Assembly: GCF_000429365.1 (NCBI RefSeq)
Contig: NZ_AUBS01000001.1
Coordinates: forward strand, 310,001 to 374,000
DNA: 64,000 nt
Direction of reading: 5' to 3'
Origin: Pseudodonghicola xiamenensis DSM 18339
GTDB taxonomy: Bacteria; Pseudomonadota; Alphaproteobacteria; Rhodobacterales; Rhodobacteraceae
Positions 57,850 to 64,000 of this stretch are shown one piece after another (within the stretch, counting starts at the first letter, position 1; the number at the start of each line of letters is the position of its first letter). Under the pieces are notes generated by a model, which saw nothing but the letters and a program-made list of their open reading frames with translations, searched no databases and was not told the origin of the DNA. Position numbers and translations under genes: made by a program.

Positions 57850-58953
57850 ATGACTATCACCATCAAACTGAAGGGCAACGGCGTCGACTTCAACGCTGCG
57901 CTCGATACCTTCTTTGAAGGCTTCACTCCCTATGGCATGCCGTTGTTCATGCCCGCGAGCGGGACTTCGAAGCAGATCGTGCATCTCGATACTCCGACTG
58001 CAGGAGAAGAGGCCGACACCCGCGCCGTGGTGCTGGGCGGGGACGATTTCTTCTATACCTTCTCGAACCATTCGGTCAGCGGCACCATCGACACGGTCGA
58101 ACTGGGCACGCTGGGCAGCGCCTATGACAGTGACAGCGGCGATCTGGTGGTCAATGACGACGGGCTGGCCGAAATCGACGCGGCGATCACCCTGTCGGGG
58201 CTTGGCATTACCAACGAGGCCGGGGTGAAGGGCGATGTGCACGAGATCGTCGCCGGGCTGATGGGGGGCGGACCGGATGGCACCTCGGTCGATGCCGCAC
58301 CGCTGCTGGACGCGCTCTGGGGCGAGGGCCACGATTTCTATGGCACCGCCGGAGCCGATACCTACCGGGGCACCGACTATGACGACGTCGTTCGTGGTGG
58401 GGCAGGCAATGACAAGCTCTTTGGCGGCAAGGGCGACGACAAGCTGATCGGCGGCGCCGGCAAGGACACGCTCAATGGCGGTGCCGGCAACGACACGCTG
58501 ATTGGCGGGGGTGGCCGGGACAAGCTTGTCGGTGGCGCCGGCGACGATGTGCTGAAGGGCGGCGGCGGGCGCGACAGGCTGATTGGTGGGGCCGGCGACG
58601 ACCGGCTCGACGGTGGCAAGGGGGCTGACGTGCTGACCGGGGGCAAGGGGGCGGACACCTTCATCTTCGCCACGGCGAAACAGGCCGATGGCGACAGGAT
58701 CACCGATTTCAGTTCCAAGCAGGGCGATGTGATCGACCTGTCGAAGATCGACGCGGATATCACCATGAAGGGAAACCAGGAGTTCACCCTGATCGGCGAT
58801 GCAGAGTTTTCGGGCGCGGCAGGTGAATTGCGCGCCTGGCATGATGGCGACAACACGCTGGTCGGCGGCGATGTCGACGGTGATGGCATCGCGGATTTCA
58901 CTATCACGCTGAACGGTCTCTATGATCTCGCCAGTTCGGACTTCCTGCTCTGA
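57850..58953 (+). CDS. Second HasA-like hemophore-RTX fusion
   Basis: 367 residues, no signal peptide. HasA-like residues 1-~165: DDFFYTFSNHSVSGTIDTVELGTLG (candidate Tyr69, His74) and LGITNEAGVKGDVHEIVAGLMGGGPDGTSVDAAPLLDALWG. No His in the loop matching HasA His32. Then about twelve RTX nonapeptides (~166-271) and a C-terminal export domain DRITDFSSKQGDVIDLSKID ... SSDFLL. It differs strongly from the first copy in the HasA part while the RTX parts are alike, so it is an old paralogue or independent fusion. 31 bp after the receptor gene, with AAAGGA as SD. Confidence 0.78.
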   Translation: MTITIKLKGNGVDFNAALDTFFEGFTPYGMPLFMPASGTSKQIVHLDTPTAGEEADTRAVVLGGDDFFYTFSNHSVSGTIDTVELGTLGSAYDSDSGDLVVNDDGLAEIDAAITLSGLGITNEAGVKGDVHEIVAGLMGGGPDGTSVDAAPLLDALWGEGHDFYGTAGADTYRGTDYDDVVRGGAGNDKLFGGKGDDKLIGGAGKDTLNGGAGNDTLIGGGGRDKLVGGAGDDVLKGGGGRDRLIGGAGDDRLDGGKGADVLTGGKGADTFIFATAKQADGDRITDFSSKQGDVIDLSKIDADITMKGNQEFTLIGDAEFSGAAGELRAWHDGDNTLVGGDVDGDGIADFTITLNGLYDLASSDFLL

Positions 58954-58985
58954 TCCGACAGGATCGAGGCAGTCGTGACATTTTG

Positions 58986-59012
58986 CGCCGCGCCCCTGGG
59001 GGGGGGGCGGCG
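58986..59012 (+). terminator. GC hairpin with a G10 tract after the second hemophore gene
   Basis: CGCCGCGCCCC and GGGGCGGCG can pair with one bulge around a run of ten G (58998-59007), followed by TCTTGCTGTTT. Weak terminator. The G10 homopolymer could vary in length but lies outside any gene. Confidence 0.45.
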
Positions 59013-59162
59013 TCTTGCTGTTTGAAACGGGATCACGCCGCCAGGATGGCGCATCGGGCCGGGGCGGGCTGGTCGGTGCGATTGGGCTGAGTCGCTCCTG
59101 CCGTCGCCGCATGTGACGGGGGCAAGGGAGGTAATCACACGTTAAAGTGACACAGTATACGC

Positions 59163-59190
59163 TTGAATACTTCGTGATCCGGGCTACAAC
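59163..59190 (+). promoter_or_regulatory. Candidate promoter of the cytochrome c-dehydrogenase operon
   Basis: TTGAAT (59163-59168), 16 bp, TACAAC (59185-59190). Rest of the 285-bp gap holds the G10 hairpin and a dyad described separately. Confidence 0.4.
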
Positions 59191-59194
59191 CTGC

Positions 59195-59216
59195 TAGCTT
59201 GGAAAACCTCAAGCTA
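59195..59216. promoter_or_regulatory. Inverted repeat just upstream of the cytochrome c gene
   Basis: TAGCTTG-GAAAACCT-CAAGCTA, perfect 7-bp arms, ending 23 bp before the ATG and just after the candidate promoter. Either an operator or a 5' UTR hairpin; no local regulator gene. Confidence 0.5.
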
Positions 59217-59239
59217 AATAGCTAAGGGATTGATGCAAA

Positions 59240-60535
59240 ATGCTTAAATCCGCAGCCAGAGCCCTTCTTGCCATCGTCGTCCTGGCGGTGGCTGGATTTG
59301 CTTTCTATGCATATCATTCATCTTTACCGGAAATGAGCGTGGCCGAACGGCCCCAATTTACTTCCGAACAGATCGAAAAGGGCCGGGTGCTTGCCGCCGC
59401 TGGCTATTGCGCAGAATGTCACACCCCCGCCGGCGGTGCGGCGTTTTCGGGCAATTATCCGATCGAGACCGATTATGGCGTGATCTACGGATCGAACATC
59501 ACGCCCGACCCCGAAACCGGCATTGGCGCCTGGTCGCCCGAGGCCTTCCGCAGGGCCATGTGGCAGGGCGTCGATCGTGAAGGGCGGCATCTGTTCCCGG
59601 CGCTGCCCTACGATCACTTCACCAAGATGACCGCCGAGGATGTGGATGCCATCTATGCCTATCTGATGACCGAGGTGAAACCGGTTCACTCCGTCACCAA
59701 GGCGGCTGGCATTCCTTTCCCGCTGAACCAGCGTATCCTTCAGGCGGGCTGGAAGATGCTGTTCTTCAAGGAAGGGCGGTATGAGAATGACTTGTCGAAG
59801 TCGGAGGAGTGGAACCGCGGCGCCTATCTGGTCGAGGGCGTGACCCACTGCGGCGCCTGCCACACCCCGCGCAACAAGCTCGGCGCCGAGGAGGCGAGCC
59901 AGACCTTCGCCGGGGCCCATATCGACAAGTGGATCGCGCCGGCGCTGACTGCTGCCAACCCCTCGGCCGTGCCCTGGAGCGCATCCGAATTCACCCGTTA
60001 CCTGGCCTCCGGCGCAGGCGTCTATCACGGTGTCGCTGCCGGGCCGATGGGGCCGGTGGTTCATGCCGGTCTGCGCGAGCTGCCGGAAAGCGATCTGAAG
60101 GCGATCGGGATCTATCTGGGCGATATCGTCGGCGCACCCGACAGCGATCCGGCGCAGTCTGCCGTGGTTCAGGCCAGCCTCGCTGCAGGCAGGCCCGATC
60201 CGGCCTATCGTCGCGATCAGGGGGAACGGCTCTATGCCACCGCCTGCGCCGCATGCCATTACAATGCAGAACAGGTGTTGGCCGGTCGGCCCGATCTGGG
60301 CATCAACTCGGCCACCCGGCTCGATGATCCGACCAACCTGATCCACGTCATGCTTGACGGGGTCAGCGCCGAAGAGGGCACCAAGGGGCTGGTGATGCCG
60401 GCCTTCCGCCACGCGCTGAGCGATCAGGAAATCGCCGCCATCGCCGCCTATCTGCGCGACGATCGCAGCAAGCTGGCCCCCTGGCCCGACCTTGACGCCA
60501 AGGTCGCCGCCATCCGCGCCGAAGCCACCCAGTGA
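59240..60535 (+). CDS. Membrane-anchored tri-haem cytochrome c (dehydrogenase subunit)
   Basis: 431 residues. N-terminal hydrophobic anchor (ALLAIVVLAVAGFAFYAY) and three c-type haem sites: CAECH 57-61, CGACH 204-208 and CAACH 336-340, with the alcohol/aldehyde dehydrogenase cytochrome pattern GVIYGSNITPDPETGIGAWSPEAFRRAMWQGVDREGRHLFPALPYDHF. It accepts electrons from the molybdo-flavin-free dehydrogenase encoded next and passes them to the quinone pool or oxidases in the periplasm. First of three genes; 13 bp before the 2Fe-2S subunit. Confidence 0.93.
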   Translation: MLKSAARALLAIVVLAVAGFAFYAYHSSLPEMSVAERPQFTSEQIEKGRVLAAAGYCAECHTPAGGAAFSGNYPIETDYGVIYGSNITPDPETGIGAWSPEAFRRAMWQGVDREGRHLFPALPYDHFTKMTAEDVDAIYAYLMTEVKPVHSVTKAAGIPFPLNQRILQAGWKMLFFKEGRYENDLSKSEEWNRGAYLVEGVTHCGACHTPRNKLGAEEASQTFAGAHIDKWIAPALTAANPSAVPWSASEFTRYLASGAGVYHGVAAGPMGPVVHAGLRELPESDLKAIGIYLGDIVGAPDSDPAQSAVVQASLAAGRPDPAYRRDQGERLYATACAACHYNAEQVLAGRPDLGINSATRLDDPTNLIHVMLDGVSAEEGTKGLVMPAFRHALSDQEIAAIAAYLRDDRSKLAPWPDLDAKVAAIRAEATQ

Positions 60536-60548
60536 CGAGGGAAGCAAG

Positions 60549-61022
60549 ATGATTGAATTCACGTTGAACGGACGCCCTGTCAGTCTGGACGTCGAGGCGG
60601 ATACCCCGCTTTTGTGGGTGATCCGGGACGAGCTGGGCTATACCGGCACCAAATTCGGTTGTGGCATCGGCATGTGCGGTGCCTGCACCGTGCATGTCGG
60701 CGGTCAGGCGACACGGTCCTGCATCACCGAGGTCGGCGATGTCGCCGGTGCCGAGGTGACCACCATCGAGGGGCTCGATCCGCAGGGCAATCACCCGGTG
60801 CAACAGGCCTGGCGCGATCTGAAGGTGCCGCAATGCGGCTATTGCCAGTCGGGCCAGATCATGCAGGCCGCCGCCTTTCTCAAGGACATCCCCAATCCGA
60901 CGGACGACGATATCGACGCGGTGATGACCGGCAACCTCTGCCGCTGCATGACCTACACCCGGATCCGCGCCGCCGTGCGCGAGGCCGCTGCGATGATGAG
61001 GGGGGAAAGCTCCAATGGCTAA
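60549..61022 (+). CDS. 2Fe-2S subunit of a molybdenum hydroxylase-type dehydrogenase
   Basis: 157 residues. Plant-type 2Fe-2S cluster FGCGIGMCGACTVHV and a second helical cluster domain QCGYCQSGQIM ... GNLCRCMTYTRI, i.e. both clusters of the xanthine oxidase family. No FAD domain. It resembles IorA/AldG/NicA small subunits that hand electrons to a cytochrome c. SD AGGGAAGCA; overlaps the large subunit by 8 bp. It has no signal of its own and is probably exported together with the Tat-tagged large subunit. Confidence 0.93.
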   Translation: MIEFTLNGRPVSLDVEADTPLLWVIRDELGYTGTKFGCGIGMCGACTVHVGGQATRSCITEVGDVAGAEVTTIEGLDPQGNHPVQQAWRDLKVPQCGYCQSGQIMQAAAFLKDIPNPTDDDIDAVMTGNLCRCMTYTRIRAAVREAAAMMRGESSNG

Positions 61023-63342
61023 CGACATCTTCCGCGCCCGCCTGGGCGCCGCCGTCGATGACGGGCTGAGGCTGAACCGCCGCGGCTTTCTGATCTCTGC
61101 CTTCGCCAGCGGTGTCGCCTTCGGGTTCCCTGCCGCGTCAAAGGCCGCGATGGACCCTGCCGCCGCCGATGGCCTGCCGGTTGCCGCCGATGGCACCCCC
61201 TTCGCGCCGACGATCTGGTACTGGATCGACGACAAGGGCAAGGTCAACGTCCATATCATCCGGGCCGAAATGGGCCAGCATGTCGGCACCGCCATCGCCC
61301 GTATCCTCGCCGATGAACTCGGCGCCAACTGGGACGACGTGTCGATTGAACATGTCGACACCGACCCCAAATGGGGGCTGATGGTGACGGGCGGCAGCTG
61401 GTCGGTCTGGCAAAGCTGGCCGGTCTATCGCCAGGCCGGCGCCGCCGGCCGGGTTGCGCTGGCCGAAAAGGCCGCCGCGCTCTGGGGCGTCGATGTGGCC
61501 GAGGTGACGGTTGTCAACGGCCAGGTGTCCGCACCGGGCCACTCCGCCGGGTTTGGCGAACTGGTGGCCGAAGGGCTCGACCGCAGCTTTACCGAGGATG
61601 AGTTGAAGGCGTTGCCGCTGAAACCGGTGTCTGAGCTGACGCTGGTGGGCAAGGATGTCACCGCGCTCGACATCCCGAACAAGACCACCGGCCAGACCAT
61701 CTTTGGCATCGACGCCAAGATCGACGGCATGGTCTATGCCGCCCCGATCCTGCCACCGACCCGCTATGGCAGCGAGATCACCGCGATCGACGACAGCGCC
61801 GCGAAGTCGGTCAAGGGCTATCGGCAGACGCTGAAGATCGACGATCCTTCGGGCACGGCACCGGGCTGGGCCATGGTCATCGCCGACAGCCAATGGGCCG
61901 CCTGGAAGGCCGCCGACAAGGTCAAGGTGAGCTGGACTGCAGGCGCTGCCGCGACACTGGGCGAGGCGGATTTCCAGAAGGAAAACCGCAAACTTATCGC
62001 GGATGCGGCCTCCGGCGCGGTGCTCGACACCGGGAACTCCGATGTCGATCCGGTGTTCTCCGGCGCCGCCGACACGTTCGAGGCGGAATATGACACCGCG
62101 ACCGTGCTGCACTTCCAGCTCGAGCCGCTGAATGCCACCGTCTTCCGCAATGCCGAAGGCATCTGGGAAGTGCACACCGGCAATCAGTGGCAATCGCTTT
62201 GCCTGCCCTGGATCCAGCAGGCGCTGGAGGTGGGCGATGGCGAGGTCATCATGCGCACCTACATGCTGGGCGGCGGCTTCGGCCGGCGGCTGAACGGCGA
62301 TTACGCTATCCCGGTGGCGCTGGCGTCGAAGGCGCTCGGCGGCAAGCCGGTGAAGATGGTGATGAAGCGCGAGGATGACGCGCGGTTCGACAGTCCGCGC
62401 TCGCCTTCCGTCTCGAAGATGCGGATGGCCTTCGATGCCGACAAGAGGGTCATCGCCATGGACAGTGCCGTGGCCTCGGGTTGGCCGACCAAGGTGATGA
62501 TCCCGGGCTTCATGCCCAAGGGCACCAATGGAGAACCCTATGATCCCTTCGCCTCCGACGGGGTGGATCACTGGTACGAGGTTGGCGCGCAACGGGCGCG
62601 GGCGATTTCGAACGAACTGGCCGAAAGTGCCTTTCGCCCGGGCTGGCTGCGCTCGGTCTCGCCGGGGTGGATCAACTTCGCGGTGGAAAGTTTCATGGAC
62701 GAGGCGGCGCGCCACATCGGCGCCGATCCGCTGCAGTTCCGGCTGGATCACTTCACCGCCGAAGGCCGCAACGCCGGCAGCGCGCCGGATTCCGTCGGAG
62801 GCGCCAAGCGTCAGGCCGCGGCGCTGAGCCGGGTGGCCGAGATGTCGGGCTATGGCCGCAGCGATCTGCCCGCCGATACCGCCATCGGCATCGCCACCAC
62901 CTATGGCCAGTCGCGCGGCATGCCCACCTGGGTCGGCGGCGCAGCACAGGTGCATGTCGATCGCAAGACCGGCCGGGTCGAAGTGCAAAAGCTCTGGCTG
63001 GCGGTCGATTGCGGCATCGCGGTCGATCCCGACGGGGCGCGGGCGCAGATCGAGGGCGGCGCGCTCTGGGGGCTGTCGATGGCGCTCTACGAGGGGACGG
63101 AATTCGAGGCGGGCCAGGTCCGCGATCGCAACCTCAACAGCTACACGCCGCTCCGGATGATCGACGCACCGGAAATCGAGGTCGAGGTGATGGAAAGCAC
63201 CGAGGCGCCGGTGGGGCTGGGTGAGCCCGGCACCACCGTGGTGGCCCCGGCCATTGCCAACGCGATCTTTGCCGCGACCGGCGCCCGGCTGCGCAGCCTG
63301 CCGATCACCCCGGACAAGGTTCTGGCCGCGCTTCAAGGCTGA
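61015..63342 (+). CDS. Molybdopterin-binding large subunit (isoquinoline/aldehyde oxidoreductase family)
   Basis: 775 residues. Tat signal with NRRGFLISAFASG (Arg22-Arg23), so the folded enzyme is sent to the periplasm. Molybdopterin-binding family blocks: GQHVGTAIARILADELG, MLGGGFGRRLNGDY, FRPGWLRSVSPGWINFAVESFMDE, and GLGEPGTTVVAPAIANAIFAATGARLR with the catalytic Glu. The IorB/AldH branch works without FAD and uses the cytochrome subunit as acceptor. Substrate could be an aldehyde or an N-heteroaromatic ring; the sequence alone does not decide. Ends the operon before a strong terminator. Confidence 0.92.
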   Translation: MANDIFRARLGAAVDDGLRLNRRGFLISAFASGVAFGFPAASKAAMDPAAADGLPVAADGTPFAPTIWYWIDDKGKVNVHIIRAEMGQHVGTAIARILADELGANWDDVSIEHVDTDPKWGLMVTGGSWSVWQSWPVYRQAGAAGRVALAEKAAALWGVDVAEVTVVNGQVSAPGHSAGFGELVAEGLDRSFTEDELKALPLKPVSELTLVGKDVTALDIPNKTTGQTIFGIDAKIDGMVYAAPILPPTRYGSEITAIDDSAAKSVKGYRQTLKIDDPSGTAPGWAMVIADSQWAAWKAADKVKVSWTAGAAATLGEADFQKENRKLIADAASGAVLDTGNSDVDPVFSGAADTFEAEYDTATVLHFQLEPLNATVFRNAEGIWEVHTGNQWQSLCLPWIQQALEVGDGEVIMRTYMLGGGFGRRLNGDYAIPVALASKALGGKPVKMVMKREDDARFDSPRSPSVSKMRMAFDADKRVIAMDSAVASGWPTKVMIPGFMPKGTNGEPYDPFASDGVDHWYEVGAQRARAISNELAESAFRPGWLRSVSPGWINFAVESFMDEAARHIGADPLQFRLDHFTAEGRNAGSAPDSVGGAKRQAAALSRVAEMSGYGRSDLPADTAIGIATTYGQSRGMPTWVGGAAQVHVDRKTGRVEVQKLWLAVDCGIAVDPDGARAQIEGGALWGLSMALYEGTEFEAGQVRDRNLNSYTPLRMIDAPEIEVEVMESTEAPVGLGEPGTTVVAPAIANAIFAATGARLRSLPITPDKVLAALQG

Positions 63343-63366
63343 GGCGCCCTCTCTCTCGGGCCAGTG

Positions 63367-63399
63367 CGGCCGGCCCTTCGGGGCCGGCCGTTTTCGTTT
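63367..63399 (+). terminator. Strong intrinsic terminator of the dehydrogenase operon
   Basis: CGGCCGGCCC-TTCG-GGGCCGGCCG, a perfect 10-bp stem with TTCG tetraloop, then TTTTCGTTT. It lies 25 bp after the large-subunit stop; 3' end of the convergent minus-strand gene follows. Confidence 0.95.
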
Positions 63400-63418
63400 G
63401 CGGAAGGAACGCCAGGGT

Positions 63419-64000
63419 CTATTCGGCCGCGATGCTCTTGCGGGGGAGGGAGATGGCGCTCTCATGGCGGGATCGAATCGGCCAGTCCCAGTGGTCGCTT
63501 TGCGGCTCCTGCAATGCTGCGACATGGGCGGTGATCCGGCGGATCAGGGCGCCGTCGGCTTTGCGATCCAGACCAGGGTAAGGGGCGCCGTTATAGGAAC
63601 CGTCATAGGCCAGCACGTCCTCGATCCGGCCGGTTTGGGCGTAAATCTCCTGGATCTTGCGACATTCCTTGACCGGTGCCTCGGCCTTCAGTGCGAACAG
63701 CACGGCAAGGGCGGCGCCGTATTCCAGTGCGTCGCTGGACAGGCCGTGCCGGCGCGCCATGTCTATGGTGCCGAAGATGCGTTCGCGGCGCTGCAACTTG
63801 CGCAGCGGGTCACGGCCCACCCGCGCCGTGGTATCCTTGAACGAACTGCGGCAACGGGTCACGAAGGTCTTTGCAAATCCCGGCAGCAAGGGTGCCGCCG
63901 CCGGAAACTCTGCCAGCAGCGCCGGGCGAACCTCATCTTCCAGCAACCGGTCGACCAGGGCCGCGACGCGCGGATCGCTCATGCCCTGGCCGATGGTGTC
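63419..64000 (-). CDS. Mannitol dehydrogenase-like protein, C-terminal part (gene runs off the window)
   Basis: At least 193 codons, open to the right edge; an internal ATG at 63982 is probably not the true start. The segment FKDTTARVGRDPLRKLQRRERIFGTIDMARRHGLSSDALEYGAALAVLF matches the C-terminal domain of mannitol-1-phosphate/mannitol dehydrogenases (DTTARVGRDPLRKL with its Asp/Arg/Lys). The NAD-binding domain would lie outside the window. The final ~40 residues (LQEPQSDHWDWPIRSRHESAISLPRKSIAAE) are not typical of the family. Polyol substrate unknown. Confidence 0.7.
   Translation of the reverse strand, partial: DTIGQGMSDPRVAALVDRLLEDEVRPALLAEFPAAAPLLPGFAKTFVTRCRSSFKDTTARVGRDPLRKLQRRERIFGTIDMARRHGLSSDALEYGAALAVLFALKAEAPVKECRKIQEIYAQTGRIEDVLAYDGSYNGAPYPGLDRKADGALIRRITAHVAALQEPQSDHWDWPIRSRHESAISLPRKSIAAE

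Noticed and set aside
58998..59007. G10 tract as a phase-variation switch
   Set aside because: It lies downstream of a stop codon inside a hairpin and not within a gene or between -10 and -35 elements, so a length change would have no evident on/off effect.

Overview
The window is about 64 kb of high-GC bacterial DNA with dense, short-spaced operons. Gene content and order point to an alphaproteobacterium of the Rhodobacteraceae. The pointers are the yceD-rpmF-plsX-fabH-ihfA-merR block, rsmA-pdxA-surA-lptD-lptG divergent from pepA-holC, prfA-prmC next to a DUF4167 gene, an OlsB ornithine acyltransferase and a Fur/Mur-type regulator. I see no insertion sequence, phage gene, CRISPR array or rRNA. 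One partial tRNA-Pro(GGG) lies at the left edge, and a partial mannitol-dehydrogenase-like gene runs off the right edge.

Layout. 1-5 kb: tRNA-Pro, MerR regulator, and the lipid/ribosome operon on the minus strand, divergent from bamE. 5-16 kb: olsB, an Uup-type ABC-F ATPase, MFS and SDR genes, tyrS, anmK, a DUF985 cupin, selO, a DMT exporter and a phosphodiesterase-like EEP protein. 16-29 kb: fur/mur, a DEAD-box helicase with a long leader, a MarR-GNAT fusion preceded by a 26-bp palindrome, an AbrB-family permease, a GFA enzyme, a DMT permease, eno followed 4 bp later by a sulfotransferase, a nucleoside hydrolase, mazG, an M20 amidohydrolase and an agmatinase. 29-47 kb: prfA-prmC, DUF4167, rsmA, pdxA, surA, lptD, lptG (no lptF beside it), pepA-holC, an aspartic protease, marC, a second ABC-F protein, a Bcr/CflA exporter, ndk and a TfoX-C protein.

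The right third is accessory. From 47.2 to 53.3 kb a GntR/FCD regulator is divergent from an acyl-CoA ligase and a 1094-residue single-chain biotin-dependent acyl-CoA carboxylase. Ligase and carboxylase would activate and then carboxylate a carboxylic acid; a 49-codon upstream ORF overlaps the ligase start. From 54.7 to 59 kb lies the most striking locus: a TonB-dependent haem-type receptor flanked by two secreted proteins, each a HasA-like hemophore domain fused to RTX calcium-binding repeats and a type I secretion C-terminus. The first hemophore gene has a 15-bp 5' UTR hairpin whose 3' arm contains its Shine-Dalgarno sequence. No type I exporter, TonB/ExbBD or haem ABC importer is present in the window. 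From 59.2 to 63.3 kb there is a membrane-anchored tri-haem cytochrome c with a 2Fe-2S subunit and a Tat-exported molybdopterin subunit, a periplasmic aldehyde or N-heterocycle dehydrogenase of the AldFGH/IorAB type.

A family of about 33-bp intergenic repeats (GC-rich CCTCCGGCGG, then TATTT, then AGAAnAAG) recurs at seven places, twice as facing inverted pairs. Gene starts were chosen from Shine-Dalgarno sequences and family lengths; the long antisense open frames typical of high-GC DNA were left out.
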